Assembly (NCBI RefSeq): GCF_947495315.1
Contig: NZ_CANLYD010000001.1
Coordinates: 62,001-126,000 of the forward strand
DNA from: an uncultured Aquimarina sp.
GTDB taxonomy: Bacteria; Bacteroidota; Bacteroidia; Flavobacteriales; Flavobacteriaceae
Direction of reading: 5' to 3'
Length of the DNA: 64,000 nucleotides
Shown here: positions 7,826 to 16,765 of the stretch, in pieces
Numbering within the stretch: the stretch's first letter is position 1
Layout: each line of letters starts with the position of its first letter
The notes under the pieces: model-generated
The model's database searches: none
What the model was told of the DNA's origin: nothing
What the model saw: only the letters and a program-made list of their open reading frames with translations
Translations under genes and position numbers: made by a program

Positions 7826-10552
7826 TCATTTCTTTTTCTTTCTCAAGAAAAGGATATACAAAATAATTAATACTAAAACAAGACCCAATCCAACCCACAA
7901 AAATAGTAAGTTATTAGATTGCGGCAACAAGGTTCCACTATCACCAATCAATACCAACGATGCCCAATAATGAGGCGAAGCCTCTGCATCGGTATTGTTG
8001 TGTAGATAGTTAAGTTTTGCAGTTCGTAAAGCCGCAGATTTGGTTTGTCCTTCACTCAGGTTTTTATAAAAATCAGAAGTGATGGTGGCGGTTGCTTTAT
8101 CATTGGTACTCCATAGTGATGGAATCACAGATTTCGCTCCGGATTTAAAAAATCCACGGGCAAGGCTTAATACGCCTTCTCCACTGTTTACAATCCCTAG
8201 AGAGGTGTTACAAGCACTTAAAACTACTAAATCAGCTTGGTTTTTTAAAAGATCTAATTCCTTGTCAATCATTTTTTGATTTCTAAATGCGATCCAGGGC
8301 GCTATAGAATCTGATGCATTTGCATGAGTTGCTAGGTGAATGATTTTGTAATCAGAAGCTTCTTGTATAAAATTTTCTTTGGTAGCTTCCCCATCTAGTA
8401 ATAAAGAACCAGAATAATAAGTATTTGCAGTACTTATTTCCTTTTTACTTTGTCGTAGACTAGTGAGTTCATAAGGGAAATCTACAGGAGCAATGCCTAA
8501 GAATTCTTTTTGAGCGTTTCTAATTCTTGACTTATTTTGTTTTTCAAAGGATAGTGAATAGGTGTAACTGATCTCGCAATCTTCTAATAAATACCTTCCA
8601 GAATCTATATCAGTTACTAAAGCCTCAAAAGGAATAGTATTAATAAGGTGATCGGGTATGATGGTAACCTTTTTGTTTTTTAGAGTAGATCTTACTTCTT
8701 TTGGGATAAGAGAAGTGTAAAGATCATATGATTTTTCTTGATAGGAGAGAATATCTTCTTTACTTCTAAATGGTACATCCAATCGTTTTCTTAGATCGTA
8801 TATTTTGTCGTGTAGTTGTTTAGTGTTTTCTAATTGATATAACTTTTTATCATTTTTAGATAACACTAGACAATAAGTGTTAGGGAATAAACCAGAAATT
8901 CTTTCTGTCATCATGTACTGTATGATGATTTTGTCAGTGTCATATGTTATTTCAGAGAGCGGTACGATTTTAGGGAGATTTCTACTTGAAAAATAGTTAG
9001 GATAAATAGTAGATAAAGAGTCTGTAAATGTGCTTAATCGTTCTTTTTTATCAAACAAAAGATTAGATATTGAATCGATGTTTTTTTGTGTGATATTACT
9101 ATTATATAATTGTTGTAATTCAATGACACTATTCTTTAAATCTACTTCTTTTGCTAATACGGATTCAGGAATTTGAGAAACATCTTTATCAATCTCCAAC
9201 ATTAAAAGTAAGGCTTTGTGCTTTTCTGATAGATAGAAGCCGTATGAAGTCTCATTAATTTTATTACAAGCTTCTACCCCAGCTGCATAAGTACCGGAAG
9301 CAATACTTCTCCATAAAAGTTTAGAATTGTTAGATATATTATCTTCTATCATAATATCGATCAATAAATCTGATATTTTAGTCAACTTTATCGCTTCTTT
9401 ATAAAACTGAAGCTCTTTCTTATGATCTCCTAAATTAATATAGTTGGAAGTAATATCTTTCAATATTTCTAACAGGAGCATTTTATCATTAATAACAGAT
9501 AATTCTTTTCTATTTAATATATTTTCAAGGTTTTGATCTGTTAAAGAAGTGTTGAAAAATGCAGAAAGTGATTTGTAATAAAAATCTGTTGCATCTTGAT
9601 AATTTGTAAGTGAATTTTCTAATAGTCCTAAACCATAATAGATAGACTTTTTTATAGAAAGATCTCCTTTTGAATATTGTAAAGATTGATCGAAATATTC
9701 CAGTGAACTATTTTTATTTTTTCTAATGTTAAGCAAACCTAAGTTATAAGAAGTTTTAGATATATATTCGTTAGAATTTTGATCCTTTGCTATATCGAGT
9801 GCTTTTAAAAAATATTTTTCTCCTACAATTGTGTCATGTAATGTTTCAAAATATAATCCCCCTAAGTTATTGTATATTTTGAAAAGGCTTTTTTTGCTAA
9901 TAGAAGATGAAAAAATTAGAGATTCAGCTTTTTTTAAATGTTCTATTGATTTAGAAGCATATTTTTTATTTCGTAAACTTTTGAAAGAGTCAGCGATATT
10001 AATATGATTAAAGATTATATATTTTTTATTTTTTAAATGTAAAAAAGCTTTATTATTATTATCAATAGCATTAAAAGGATCTCCTAAAAGAGCGTAGCAA
10101 TCTGCTATTCTTAAATAAGCTCTTCCGTTAAGAAATTTTGATCCATCCACTGCTATTAGTTTTTTATAAGCGTTAATTGCTGCCAGATATTTTTTTGTCC
10201 TTAGGTGGTATAACCCAAGATTGTTGTAACTACTGCGCAATAAATTGGGATTAAATGGTAAAGCTTTTATGCGTGCATCAATTGCTTTTTTTAATATTTT
10301 AATAGCTTCTTGTTTTGTACCATCGTTTTTGTGCAACCATTTGGCAATTTGATGAGCGTCAGATCCTAATTGAGTATAGTTTTTTTCTTCCTCCCACGTA
10401 TTTAACAATTCATTATAAAGATGAATGTTATCATAATCCGTACCGGTTAATTGATGGATGGAATCTAATTGAGGAGATATTCCTTGACTATATAAAGTTA
10501 AACCTAATACACAAAAGATATAAGCAACTATGTGTTTGTGTAAAGGTTTCAT
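7826..10552 (-). CDS. Secreted TPR-CHAT (caspase-like) protein, distal unit, second CHAT gene
   Basis: This 908-residue protein has a signal peptide ending near TLYSQ, TPR-like helical repeats over about 60-430, a helical connector, the CHAT domain over about 600-875, a C-terminal membrane helix (about 880-903) and a short KKKK tail. The CHAT dyad is His743 (HLATHANAS) and Cys781 (VVLSACNTS), followed by the usual GEGVLSLARGF and PSLWSTND motifs. Topology therefore places the protease domain outside the cytoplasm. The ATG overlaps the stop of the preceding CHAT gene by ATGA, so translation is probably coupled. The C-terminal third is almost identical at base level to its three paralogues. The substrate is unknown. 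Confidence 0.85.
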   Translation of the reverse strand: MKPLHKHIVAYIFCVLGLTLYSQGISPQLDSIHQLTGTDYDNIHLYNELLNTWEEEKNYTQLGSDAHQIAKWLHKNDGTKQEAIKILKKAIDARIKALPFNPNLLRSSYNNLGLYHLRTKKYLAAINAYKKLIAVDGSKFLNGRAYLRIADCYALLGDPFNAIDNNNKAFLHLKNKKYIIFNHINIADSFKSLRNKKYASKSIEHLKKAESLIFSSSISKKSLFKIYNNLGGLYFETLHDTIVGEKYFLKALDIAKDQNSNEYISKTSYNLGLLNIRKNKNSSLEYFDQSLQYSKGDLSIKKSIYYGLGLLENSLTNYQDATDFYYKSLSAFFNTSLTDQNLENILNRKELSVINDKMLLLEILKDITSNYINLGDHKKELQFYKEAIKLTKISDLLIDIMIEDNISNNSKLLWRSIASGTYAAGVEACNKINETSYGFYLSEKHKALLLMLEIDKDVSQIPESVLAKEVDLKNSVIELQQLYNSNITQKNIDSISNLLFDKKERLSTFTDSLSTIYPNYFSSRNLPKIVPLSEITYDTDKIIIQYMMTERISGLFPNTYCLVLSKNDKKLYQLENTKQLHDKIYDLRKRLDVPFRSKEDILSYQEKSYDLYTSLIPKEVRSTLKNKKVTIIPDHLINTIPFEALVTDIDSGRYLLEDCEISYTYSLSFEKQNKSRIRNAQKEFLGIAPVDFPYELTSLRQSKKEISTANTYYSGSLLLDGEATKENFIQEASDYKIIHLATHANASDSIAPWIAFRNQKMIDKELDLLKNQADLVVLSACNTSLGIVNSGEGVLSLARGFFKSGAKSVIPSLWSTNDKATATITSDFYKNLSEGQTKSAALRTAKLNYLHNNTDAEASPHYWASLVLIGDSGTLLPQSNNLLFLWVGLGLVLVLIILYILFLRKKKK

Positions 10553-13314
10553 CTTATTTTTTTAAATACGAAGTAACCTAACATAATTACCAAAATCAAC
10601 CCCAATCCAATCCACAAAAACAATAAGTTATTAGGTTGCGGCAACAAGGTTCCGTTATCTCCTATTAATACCAAAGATGCCCAATAATGGGGCGAAGCTT
10701 CTGCATCAGTATTATTGTGTAGATAATTAAGTTTTGCGGTTCTTAATGCCGCAGATTTTGTTTGTCCTTCACTCAGGTTTTTATAAAAATCAGAAGTGAT
10801 GATGGCGGTTGTTTTGTCATTTGTACTCCAGAGTGATGGAATCACAGATTTAGCTCCAGACTTAAAAAATCCACGGGCAAGGCTTAATACGCCTTCTCCA
10901 CTGTTTACAATCCCTAGAGAGGTGTTACAAGCACTTAAAACTACTAAATCAGCTTGGTTTTTTAAAAGATCTAATTCCTTGTCAATCATTTTTTGATTTC
11001 TAAATGCGATCCAGGGCGCTATAGAATCTGATGCATTTGCATGAGTTGCTAAGTGAATGATTTTGTAATTAGAAGCTTCTTGTATAAAATTTTCTTTAGT
11101 AGCTTCCCTATCTAGTAATAAAGAACCAGAATAATAAGAATTTGCAGTACTTATTTCCTTTTTACTTTGTCGTAGACTAGTGAGTTCATAAGAGAAATTG
11201 ACGGGAGCAATACCTAAGAATTCTTTTTGAGCGTTTCTGGTTCTTGACTCATTCTGTTTCTCAAAGGATAGAGAATAGGTGTAACTGATTTCACAATCTT
11301 CCAGTAAATACTTTCCAGAATTTATGTCGGCTACTAAAGCCTCAAAAGGAATAGTATTAATAAGGTGATCGGGTATGATGGTAACCTTTTTATCTTTTAA
11401 AAGAGGTCTTACTTCTTTTGGGATAAGAGAAGTGTAAAGATCATATGATTTTTCTTGATAGGAGAGAATATCTTCTTTGTTTCTAAAAGATAGATCCAAT
11501 CGTTTTCTGAGATCATATATTTTGTCGTGTAGTAGTTTAGTGTTTTCTAATTGATATAACTTCTTATTATTTTTAGATAATACTAGACAGTAAGTATCAG
11601 GAAATATAGCTCCAACCCGCTCTGTCATCATATACTGTATGATGATTTCATTATCGTTATATGTTATTTCGGAGAGCGGTACGATTTTAGGAAGATTTCT
11701 ATTAGAGAAGTAGTTGGGATATATTGTAGATAAAGAATCTTGAAATACTCCCAATCGTGCTTTTTTATCGAATAAAAGATCGGATATAGAATCTTTGTTT
11801 TTTTGTGTGATATTGCTAGTGTATAATTGCTGTAATTCTATTATCCTATTCTTTTGTGCTAATTCTTTGTCTAATATCGATTCAGGAATTTGAGAAGTAT
11901 CTTTATCAATCTCTTGCATTAGCAAAAGTGCTTTGTGTTTTTCTGATAAGTAGAAACCATATGGAATATCCTTAATTTTATTACAGGCTTCGATACCAGC
12001 AGCGTAGGTGCCAGAAGCAATACTTCTCCATAAAAGTTTGGAATCATTAGAAATATTATCTTCTAGCATAATATCAATCAAAAGATCTGATATTTTCGTT
12101 AGTTTTATGGCTTCTTGATAAAATTGATCCTCTTTTTTCTCATCTCCTAAATTAATATAGTTATGAGTAATATCCTTTAATATTTCTAATAATAACATTT
12201 TGTCTTTAATAATGGATAGCTTGTTTTTATTTAAAATAGAGTTGATATTATAGGAAGTTATGTTAGTCTTAAAAATATTGGTTAAGGATAAATTATAGTA
12301 CTCTAGGGCTTTTAGATAGTTTCTTTTGGTATTTTCTAGTATACCCAATCCAAAATATGGGTATTTTGTAAAATCACTGTTTTTACTAATATTCTGTAGT
12401 GATAATTCTAAATACCTTAAAGACTTATTGTTATCTCTGTTTATATTTATTAAGCCTAAATTATAATAGGTTTTAACAATGTATTCTTCTACTTGCATAT
12501 TTTGAATATTAGTCAATGCCTTAATATAATATTTTTCGGATAAGGTAGAATCTTGTACACTATGAAAATATAGTCCTCCTAAATTGTTATTTATTATATA
12601 TAAGCTATTTTTCTTTCTTTCACCTACACTATATAAATTAGTTAATGAATCAGCAATTTCTAAATGTTTGATAGCTTTTTTAGAGTCATCCTTATTTCGC
12701 ATCAATTCATAAGCAGCGGCTACATTGATATGATTGCTAATGAGATAACGTTTGTTGTTTTGTAGAAATTTAAATGCATTATTATGGTTTTGAACTGCGG
12801 TATAAGGGTCTTCTAATTCCTTATAACAATCTCCTATTCGTAGATATGCTCTTCCAGTAAGGTAGTCAGTAGAATCATCTATGGATGCTAAATTTTTATA
12901 TGCTTCAATGGCTTCGATATATCTTTCAGCTCTTAAACTAAATAAACCCAAGTTATAATAACTTCCTTTTAAAAGTTTAGAATTAAAAGGTTTTGCATTT
13001 TTTCTTGCATTTACCGCTTTTTTTTGAATGTCTATGGCTTCTCGTTTTGTAACTGTATTTTTATGTAACCACTTGGCAATCTGATGAGCATCAGAGCCTA
13101 GTTGGGTATAGTCTTTGGTTTTTTCTTGTTTTTCGAGATGTTGGTAGTATAGTTGTATCTTTTCTGATTCTGATATATCTAAGGTGTAGAGAGAATCTAA
13201 AGTCTTAGATATTTGTTGGCATTGAATCAAATTACAAATAAAGAGCAGGATAAAAAGAGGAAAATTTCTGTCAATTTTCCTCTTTTTGTCTTTTATTTTT
13301 ATTTTTTTTGTCAA
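10549..13314 (-). CDS. Secreted TPR-CHAT protein, distal unit, first CHAT gene (TTG start)
   Basis: This 921-residue protein has a basic N-terminus, a hydrophobic signal segment ending near LIQCQ, TPR repeats, and a CHAT domain with His758 and Cys796 in the same HLATHANAS and LSACNTS contexts. A C-terminal membrane helix ends KKIR. The start is TTG at 13312-13314, two bases after the lipoprotein stop, with no usable ATG downstream before the hydrophobic segment. The middle and C-terminal parts resemble the 7826-10552 gene closely, while the first ~60 residues differ. By position it corresponds to the gene at 16762-19476. The signal peptide and tail anchor predict envelope location; peptidase activity is inferred from the dyad. 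Confidence 0.85.
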   Translation of the reverse strand: MTKKIKIKDKKRKIDRNFPLFILLFICNLIQCQQISKTLDSLYTLDISESEKIQLYYQHLEKQEKTKDYTQLGSDAHQIAKWLHKNTVTKREAIDIQKKAVNARKNAKPFNSKLLKGSYYNLGLFSLRAERYIEAIEAYKNLASIDDSTDYLTGRAYLRIGDCYKELEDPYTAVQNHNNAFKFLQNNKRYLISNHINVAAAYELMRNKDDSKKAIKHLEIADSLTNLYSVGERKKNSLYIINNNLGGLYFHSVQDSTLSEKYYIKALTNIQNMQVEEYIVKTYYNLGLININRDNNKSLRYLELSLQNISKNSDFTKYPYFGLGILENTKRNYLKALEYYNLSLTNIFKTNITSYNINSILNKNKLSIIKDKMLLLEILKDITHNYINLGDEKKEDQFYQEAIKLTKISDLLIDIMLEDNISNDSKLLWRSIASGTYAAGIEACNKIKDIPYGFYLSEKHKALLLMQEIDKDTSQIPESILDKELAQKNRIIELQQLYTSNITQKNKDSISDLLFDKKARLGVFQDSLSTIYPNYFSNRNLPKIVPLSEITYNDNEIIIQYMMTERVGAIFPDTYCLVLSKNNKKLYQLENTKLLHDKIYDLRKRLDLSFRNKEDILSYQEKSYDLYTSLIPKEVRPLLKDKKVTIIPDHLINTIPFEALVADINSGKYLLEDCEISYTYSLSFEKQNESRTRNAQKEFLGIAPVNFSYELTSLRQSKKEISTANSYYSGSLLLDREATKENFIQEASNYKIIHLATHANASDSIAPWIAFRNQKMIDKELDLLKNQADLVVLSACNTSLGIVNSGEGVLSLARGFFKSGAKSVIPSLWSTNDKTTAIITSDFYKNLSEGQTKSAALRTAKLNYLHNNTDAEASPHYWASLVLIGDNGTLLPQPNNLLFLWIGLGLILVIMLGYFVFKKIR

Positions 13315-13316
13315 AA

Positions 13317-13829
13317 TTAGAAACCGGATGGAAGTGGATTTTGGTTACAAATAGGAGATGTTCCATCCGTTTCATATATCGTAAATCGATAATCTCCAAT
13401 AATCGTTTCTGATAATATGTAATTTCGTCTAATAGGATCATCATCCTTTCTAGTAACACTTGCAACCTTTTTTTCTTCTGTTATAATAACTCCAGATTCA
13501 TTAAGAAGTCTTCTGTTATACCCTTCATAAACCCATTCTTCATTATATCCGCAAGAATTAGTATTTCCGTTTAAAGCGGCAAGTGTACTAAGAACATTTA
13601 GTCTCATTAAGCTTCTGGACTCACTTATCTCTTCAAAATTCATTGATTCAGAATAAAAGACGGACATACAATCTTCACAGTCTGCATTTAAAGTGTTAAA
13701 TGTAGCTTTCATTTCTACATTCTCTTGTTTAATTAGATTTTCCTCTTCAATTCCAATTTCGTCTGTCGAACAGCTTTGTATTCCAATAGCAAAGACTGCG
13801 GCTACTAATAGTAGTGTGATTTTTTTCAT
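13317..13829 (-). CDS. Small lipoprotein opening the distal CHAT operon
   Basis: This 170-residue protein has a lipoprotein signal peptide with Cys20 in GIQSC, followed by an acidic stretch (STDEIGIEEEN). The mature part has Cys pairs (DCEDC, NSCGY, ICNQN) and no family I recognise. The first 28 codons and the upstream promoter are nearly identical to those of the proximal copy at 19486-19998, while the rest of the protein is very different although the total length is the same. It sits immediately upstream of a CHAT gene, so it could be a substrate, sensor or regulator of the CHAT proteins; that is inference. Confidence 0.72.
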   Translation of the reverse strand: MKKITLLLVAAVFAIGIQSCSTDEIGIEEENLIKQENVEMKATFNTLNADCEDCMSVFYSESMNFEEISESRSLMRLNVLSTLAALNGNTNSCGYNEEWVYEGYNRRLLNESGVIITEEKKVASVTRKDDDPIRRNYILSETIIGDYRFTIYETDGTSPICNQNPLPSGF

Positions 13830-13860
13830 TCTTAAATCTTTTTTTGTTTATATATTTATT

Positions 13861-13890
13861 AGTATGTTCCCCTAACCTAATAAATGTTAC
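13861..13890 (-). promoter_or_regulatory. ECF-type promoter of the distal lipoprotein-CHAT operon
   Basis: The minus strand carries GTAACA (13885-13890), an 18-base spacer and CATACT (13861-13866), 32 bases before the ATG. The same GTAACA-led pair precedes the proximal operon, the peptide gene at 39546 and, with CGTCTT, the gene at 52209. A TAnnTTTG box (TACTTTCG, one mismatch here) lies further upstream. Assignment to the sigma factor at 20101 is inferred. Confidence 0.5.
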
Positions 13891-13931
13891 CATGCGAAAG
13901 TAAAAAAAAATAAATAGTTAAAGATATCTTA

Positions 13932-14021
13932 ATGCAGATAACTGAAAAAGATCAACTAAAACAGCTTGTTACCGGAGATAAAGAGCTTATGCAAAACTTG
14001 TATAAAAAAAGAATTTCCTAA
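13932..14021 (+). pseudogene. Truncated ECF sigma factor gene (29 codons)
   Basis: The sequence starts MQITEKDQLKQLVTGDKELM like the intact sigma gene at 20101, then one extra A in the run after the TATAAAA stretch shifts the frame to a stop at 14019-14021. Homology ends a few bases later against the 3' end of a CHAT gene. It is a remnant left by tandem duplication of the locus and lacks all sigma region 2 and 4 function. Confidence 0.88.
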
Positions 14022-14032
14022 GATATTAAGTT

Positions 14033-16765
14033 TTAATTCTTAGTTCTTTTTCTAAAGATAAAAATCCCCAGCATTAAGATAACAACTACCAACCCAACCC
14101 ACAAAAACAACAAGTTATTAGATTGCGGCAACAAGGTTCCACTATCACCAATCAAAACTAAAGAAGCCCAATAATGAGGCGAAGCCTCTGCATCGGTATT
14201 GTTGTGTAGATAGTTAAGTTTTGCAGTTCGTAAAGCCGCAGATTTGGTTTGTCCTTCGCTAAGATTTTTATAAAAATCAGAGGTGATGGTGGCAGTAGCT
14301 TTATCATTGGTACTCCACAATGATGGAATCACAGATTTTGCTCCAGATTTAAAAAATCCTCGGGCAAGACTTAATACACCTTCACCACTGTTTACAAAAC
14401 CTAGAGAGGTGTTACAGGCACTTAACACTACCAAATCAGCTTGGTTATTTAGAAGATCCAATTCTTTGTCGATCATTTTCTGGTTTCTAAATGCAATCCA
14501 GGGGGCAATAGAATCTGATGCATTTGCATGAGTTGCTAGATGAATGATCTTATAATCAGAAGCTTGTTGTATGAAATTTTCTTTGGTAGCTTGTTTGTCC
14601 ATTAATAAAGAACCTGTATAATAAGAATGTGCAGTGCTAATTTCTTTCTTGCTTTGCGGTAGACTGGTCAAATTATCAGTAAAATTGACAGGAGCAATAC
14701 CTAAGAATTCGTTTTGAGCATTTCTAACTCTTGCCTCATTTTGTTTTTCAAAGGATAGTGAATAGGTGTAACTGATCTCACAATCTTCTAATAAATACCT
14801 TCCAGAATCTATATCAGTTACTAAAGCCTCAAAAGGAATGGTATTGATCAGATGATCTGGTATAATAGTTACCTTTTTGTTTTTTAAAGCAGCTTTTACC
14901 TCTTTAGGGATCAATGAGGTATATAATTGATAAGATTTTTCTTTATACAGGTCTATATCAGTTTCATTTTTAAACGGGACATCCAGTTGTTTTCTTAGAT
15001 CATATATTTTTTCGTGTAATTTTTTCGTGTTTTCTAATTGATATAACTGTTTATGATTTTTGGATAGGACTAAGCAATAGGTGTTCGGAAATAAACCAGA
15101 AACTCTTTCTGTCATCATGTATTGTATGATAATTTGGTTATCATTATACGTTATTTCTGAAAGAGGTATTATTTTAGACTTTTGTAACGTCTTGTTGTAG
15201 TCAGGATAGAGCAAAGCAATAGAGTCCTTGAGTGATTTTAGGCTTTGTTTCTGGGTGAAAAGAAGATTAAAAATGGAGTCTTTAGCTTTTCCGGACTTTG
15301 TATTATAACTCTCTTCTAAATTTATAATACTCATTCTTAACTTAGACTCTTCTTTTAATATTGATGTTGGGATGCTAATTTTTTCTTTTGAAATTTCTTG
15401 CATTAGTAGTAATGCCTTGTTTTTTTCTGAAAGATAAAATCCATAGTCAATTTCTCTAGCCTTAAAGCTTGCTTCTATGCCAGAAGCATAGGTTCCAGAG
15501 ACAATGCTCCGCCATAAAAATTTGGTATTATCAGAAATATTTTCTCTTAAGATATAATCAACTATTTTATCCGATATTTTTACTAACGCAATAGCTTTTT
15601 TATAGTACTTAATGTTTTTTTCAAAGATCCCTTGATCAATATAATTATCAGAAGCACTTTTTAAAACCTCTAACAAAAACGTTTTATCCTTAATATAAAC
15701 AAGATTTTTTTGATTTAGGGCAATGAGAATATTGTCAATGTCGATTTCTCTATTAAAAAGTATAGAAAGTGATTTGAAGTAATTTATAGTAGCTTTTTCG
15801 TGGCTGTGATTAGAGTTTTCAAGTAATCCTATTCCATAATGAATTGAACTTAGAACCTTTAAGCTTCCATCGTAATTTTCTAAAGATTGTTCGAAGTACT
15901 GTTTTGCTATATTGTTATCTTGGTGAATATATGACAAGCCAAGATTATAAGAAGTAGTGGCTATGTATTCCTTAACTTCTAATTTATTAGCTTCTTCTAA
16001 TGCCTTTTTATAATATTTATGACTGCTCAGTGTATCGTGTATGATTTCATAATACCAATTACCAGTATTATTATATACAGTATATAGTTTTTGCTTATTG
16101 GGTTTTTGAGATTTTAATAATAAAGTTTCCGCTTTTTTTAAATGATTAAGTGCCTGATCAGTATTTTTTTGAGATCTTATTTTTTTAAAAGCACTCGCTA
16201 TTCTAATATGATTACTTATTAAAAACGTGTTTTTTTTACTCTTTTTTAAATAACTAAATGCTTTATTATAGTTGTCAATTGCCAAATATGGATCCTGTAA
16301 AAATCTATAACAATCTCCAATTTTGGAATATCCTCGCCCTATCAAATAGTCTGTTTCCGTTAAGTTTACCAGTTTTTTGTAAACTTTGATTGATTCTCTA
16401 TATTTTTTATCTCTAAAGTAATAAAGGCCTAAGTTATTGTAGCTTCTTTTTAGTAAATCAGGATCAAAAGAATCTGCTTTGGTTCGAGCATCGATAGCTT
16501 TTTTTACATAGATAATAGCTTCTTCTTTTGTTTTTGGCTTTTTATGAAGCCATTTAGCAATTTGATGGGCATCAGATCCTAGTTGGGCATAATCTTTAGT
16601 ATCCTCATGTTTTTTTAATAGAGAATCATATAGTGTTAGTTTTTTTAAATCTTCAACTTCTAAATTGTGGATAGAATCTAATTGAGGAGATATTCCCTGC
16701 CCAAATGAAACCAAACTTAAACCGCAAAAAATAAAAGCATATATGTATTTGCGTAAAGGTTTCAT
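14033..16765 (-). CDS. Secreted TPR-CHAT protein, proximal unit, second CHAT gene
   Basis: This 910-residue protein runs from the ATG of MKPLRKYIYAFIFCGL, giving a proper signal peptide that ends SFGQ. The longer frame upstream has no signal and overlaps the previous gene. The ATG overlaps the stop of the gene before it by ATGA, exactly as in the distal unit. TPR-like repeats occupy about 60-430, the CHAT dyad is His746 and Cys784, and a membrane helix precedes a basic RKRTKN tail. Its N-terminus (MKPL...QGISPQLDSIH) pairs it with the 7826-10552 gene. CHAT sequence is near-identical to the other copies, TPR sequence less so. Confidence 0.85.
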   Translation of the reverse strand: MKPLRKYIYAFIFCGLSLVSFGQGISPQLDSIHNLEVEDLKKLTLYDSLLKKHEDTKDYAQLGSDAHQIAKWLHKKPKTKEEAIIYVKKAIDARTKADSFDPDLLKRSYNNLGLYYFRDKKYRESIKVYKKLVNLTETDYLIGRGYSKIGDCYRFLQDPYLAIDNYNKAFSYLKKSKKNTFLISNHIRIASAFKKIRSQKNTDQALNHLKKAETLLLKSQKPNKQKLYTVYNNTGNWYYEIIHDTLSSHKYYKKALEEANKLEVKEYIATTSYNLGLSYIHQDNNIAKQYFEQSLENYDGSLKVLSSIHYGIGLLENSNHSHEKATINYFKSLSILFNREIDIDNILIALNQKNLVYIKDKTFLLEVLKSASDNYIDQGIFEKNIKYYKKAIALVKISDKIVDYILRENISDNTKFLWRSIVSGTYASGIEASFKAREIDYGFYLSEKNKALLLMQEISKEKISIPTSILKEESKLRMSIINLEESYNTKSGKAKDSIFNLLFTQKQSLKSLKDSIALLYPDYNKTLQKSKIIPLSEITYNDNQIIIQYMMTERVSGLFPNTYCLVLSKNHKQLYQLENTKKLHEKIYDLRKQLDVPFKNETDIDLYKEKSYQLYTSLIPKEVKAALKNKKVTIIPDHLINTIPFEALVTDIDSGRYLLEDCEISYTYSLSFEKQNEARVRNAQNEFLGIAPVNFTDNLTSLPQSKKEISTAHSYYTGSLLMDKQATKENFIQQASDYKIIHLATHANASDSIAPWIAFRNQKMIDKELDLLNNQADLVVLSACNTSLGFVNSGEGVLSLARGFFKSGAKSVIPSLWSTNDKATATITSDFYKNLSEGQTKSAALRTAKLNYLHNNTDAEASPHYWASLVLIGDSGTLLPQSNNLLFLWVGLVVVILMLGIFIFRKRTKN

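Larger units (their letters stand above)
13746..14025. repeat. 280-bp duplicated divergent-promoter segment, distal copy
   Basis: This segment matches 19915-20194 with few substitutions. It contains the first 28 codons of a lipoprotein gene (leftward), its promoter and the first ~30 codons of the ECF sigma gene (rightward). Similarity stops about 8 bases before the stop codon of the next CHAT gene, which marks the duplication junction. Confidence 0.9.

Noticed and set aside
8079..8279. Recurrent plus-strand frames opposite the CHAT domains (also near 10796, 14283, 17009)
   Set aside because: They repeat only because the CHAT coding strand is conserved; they have no start signals and are antisense shadows.
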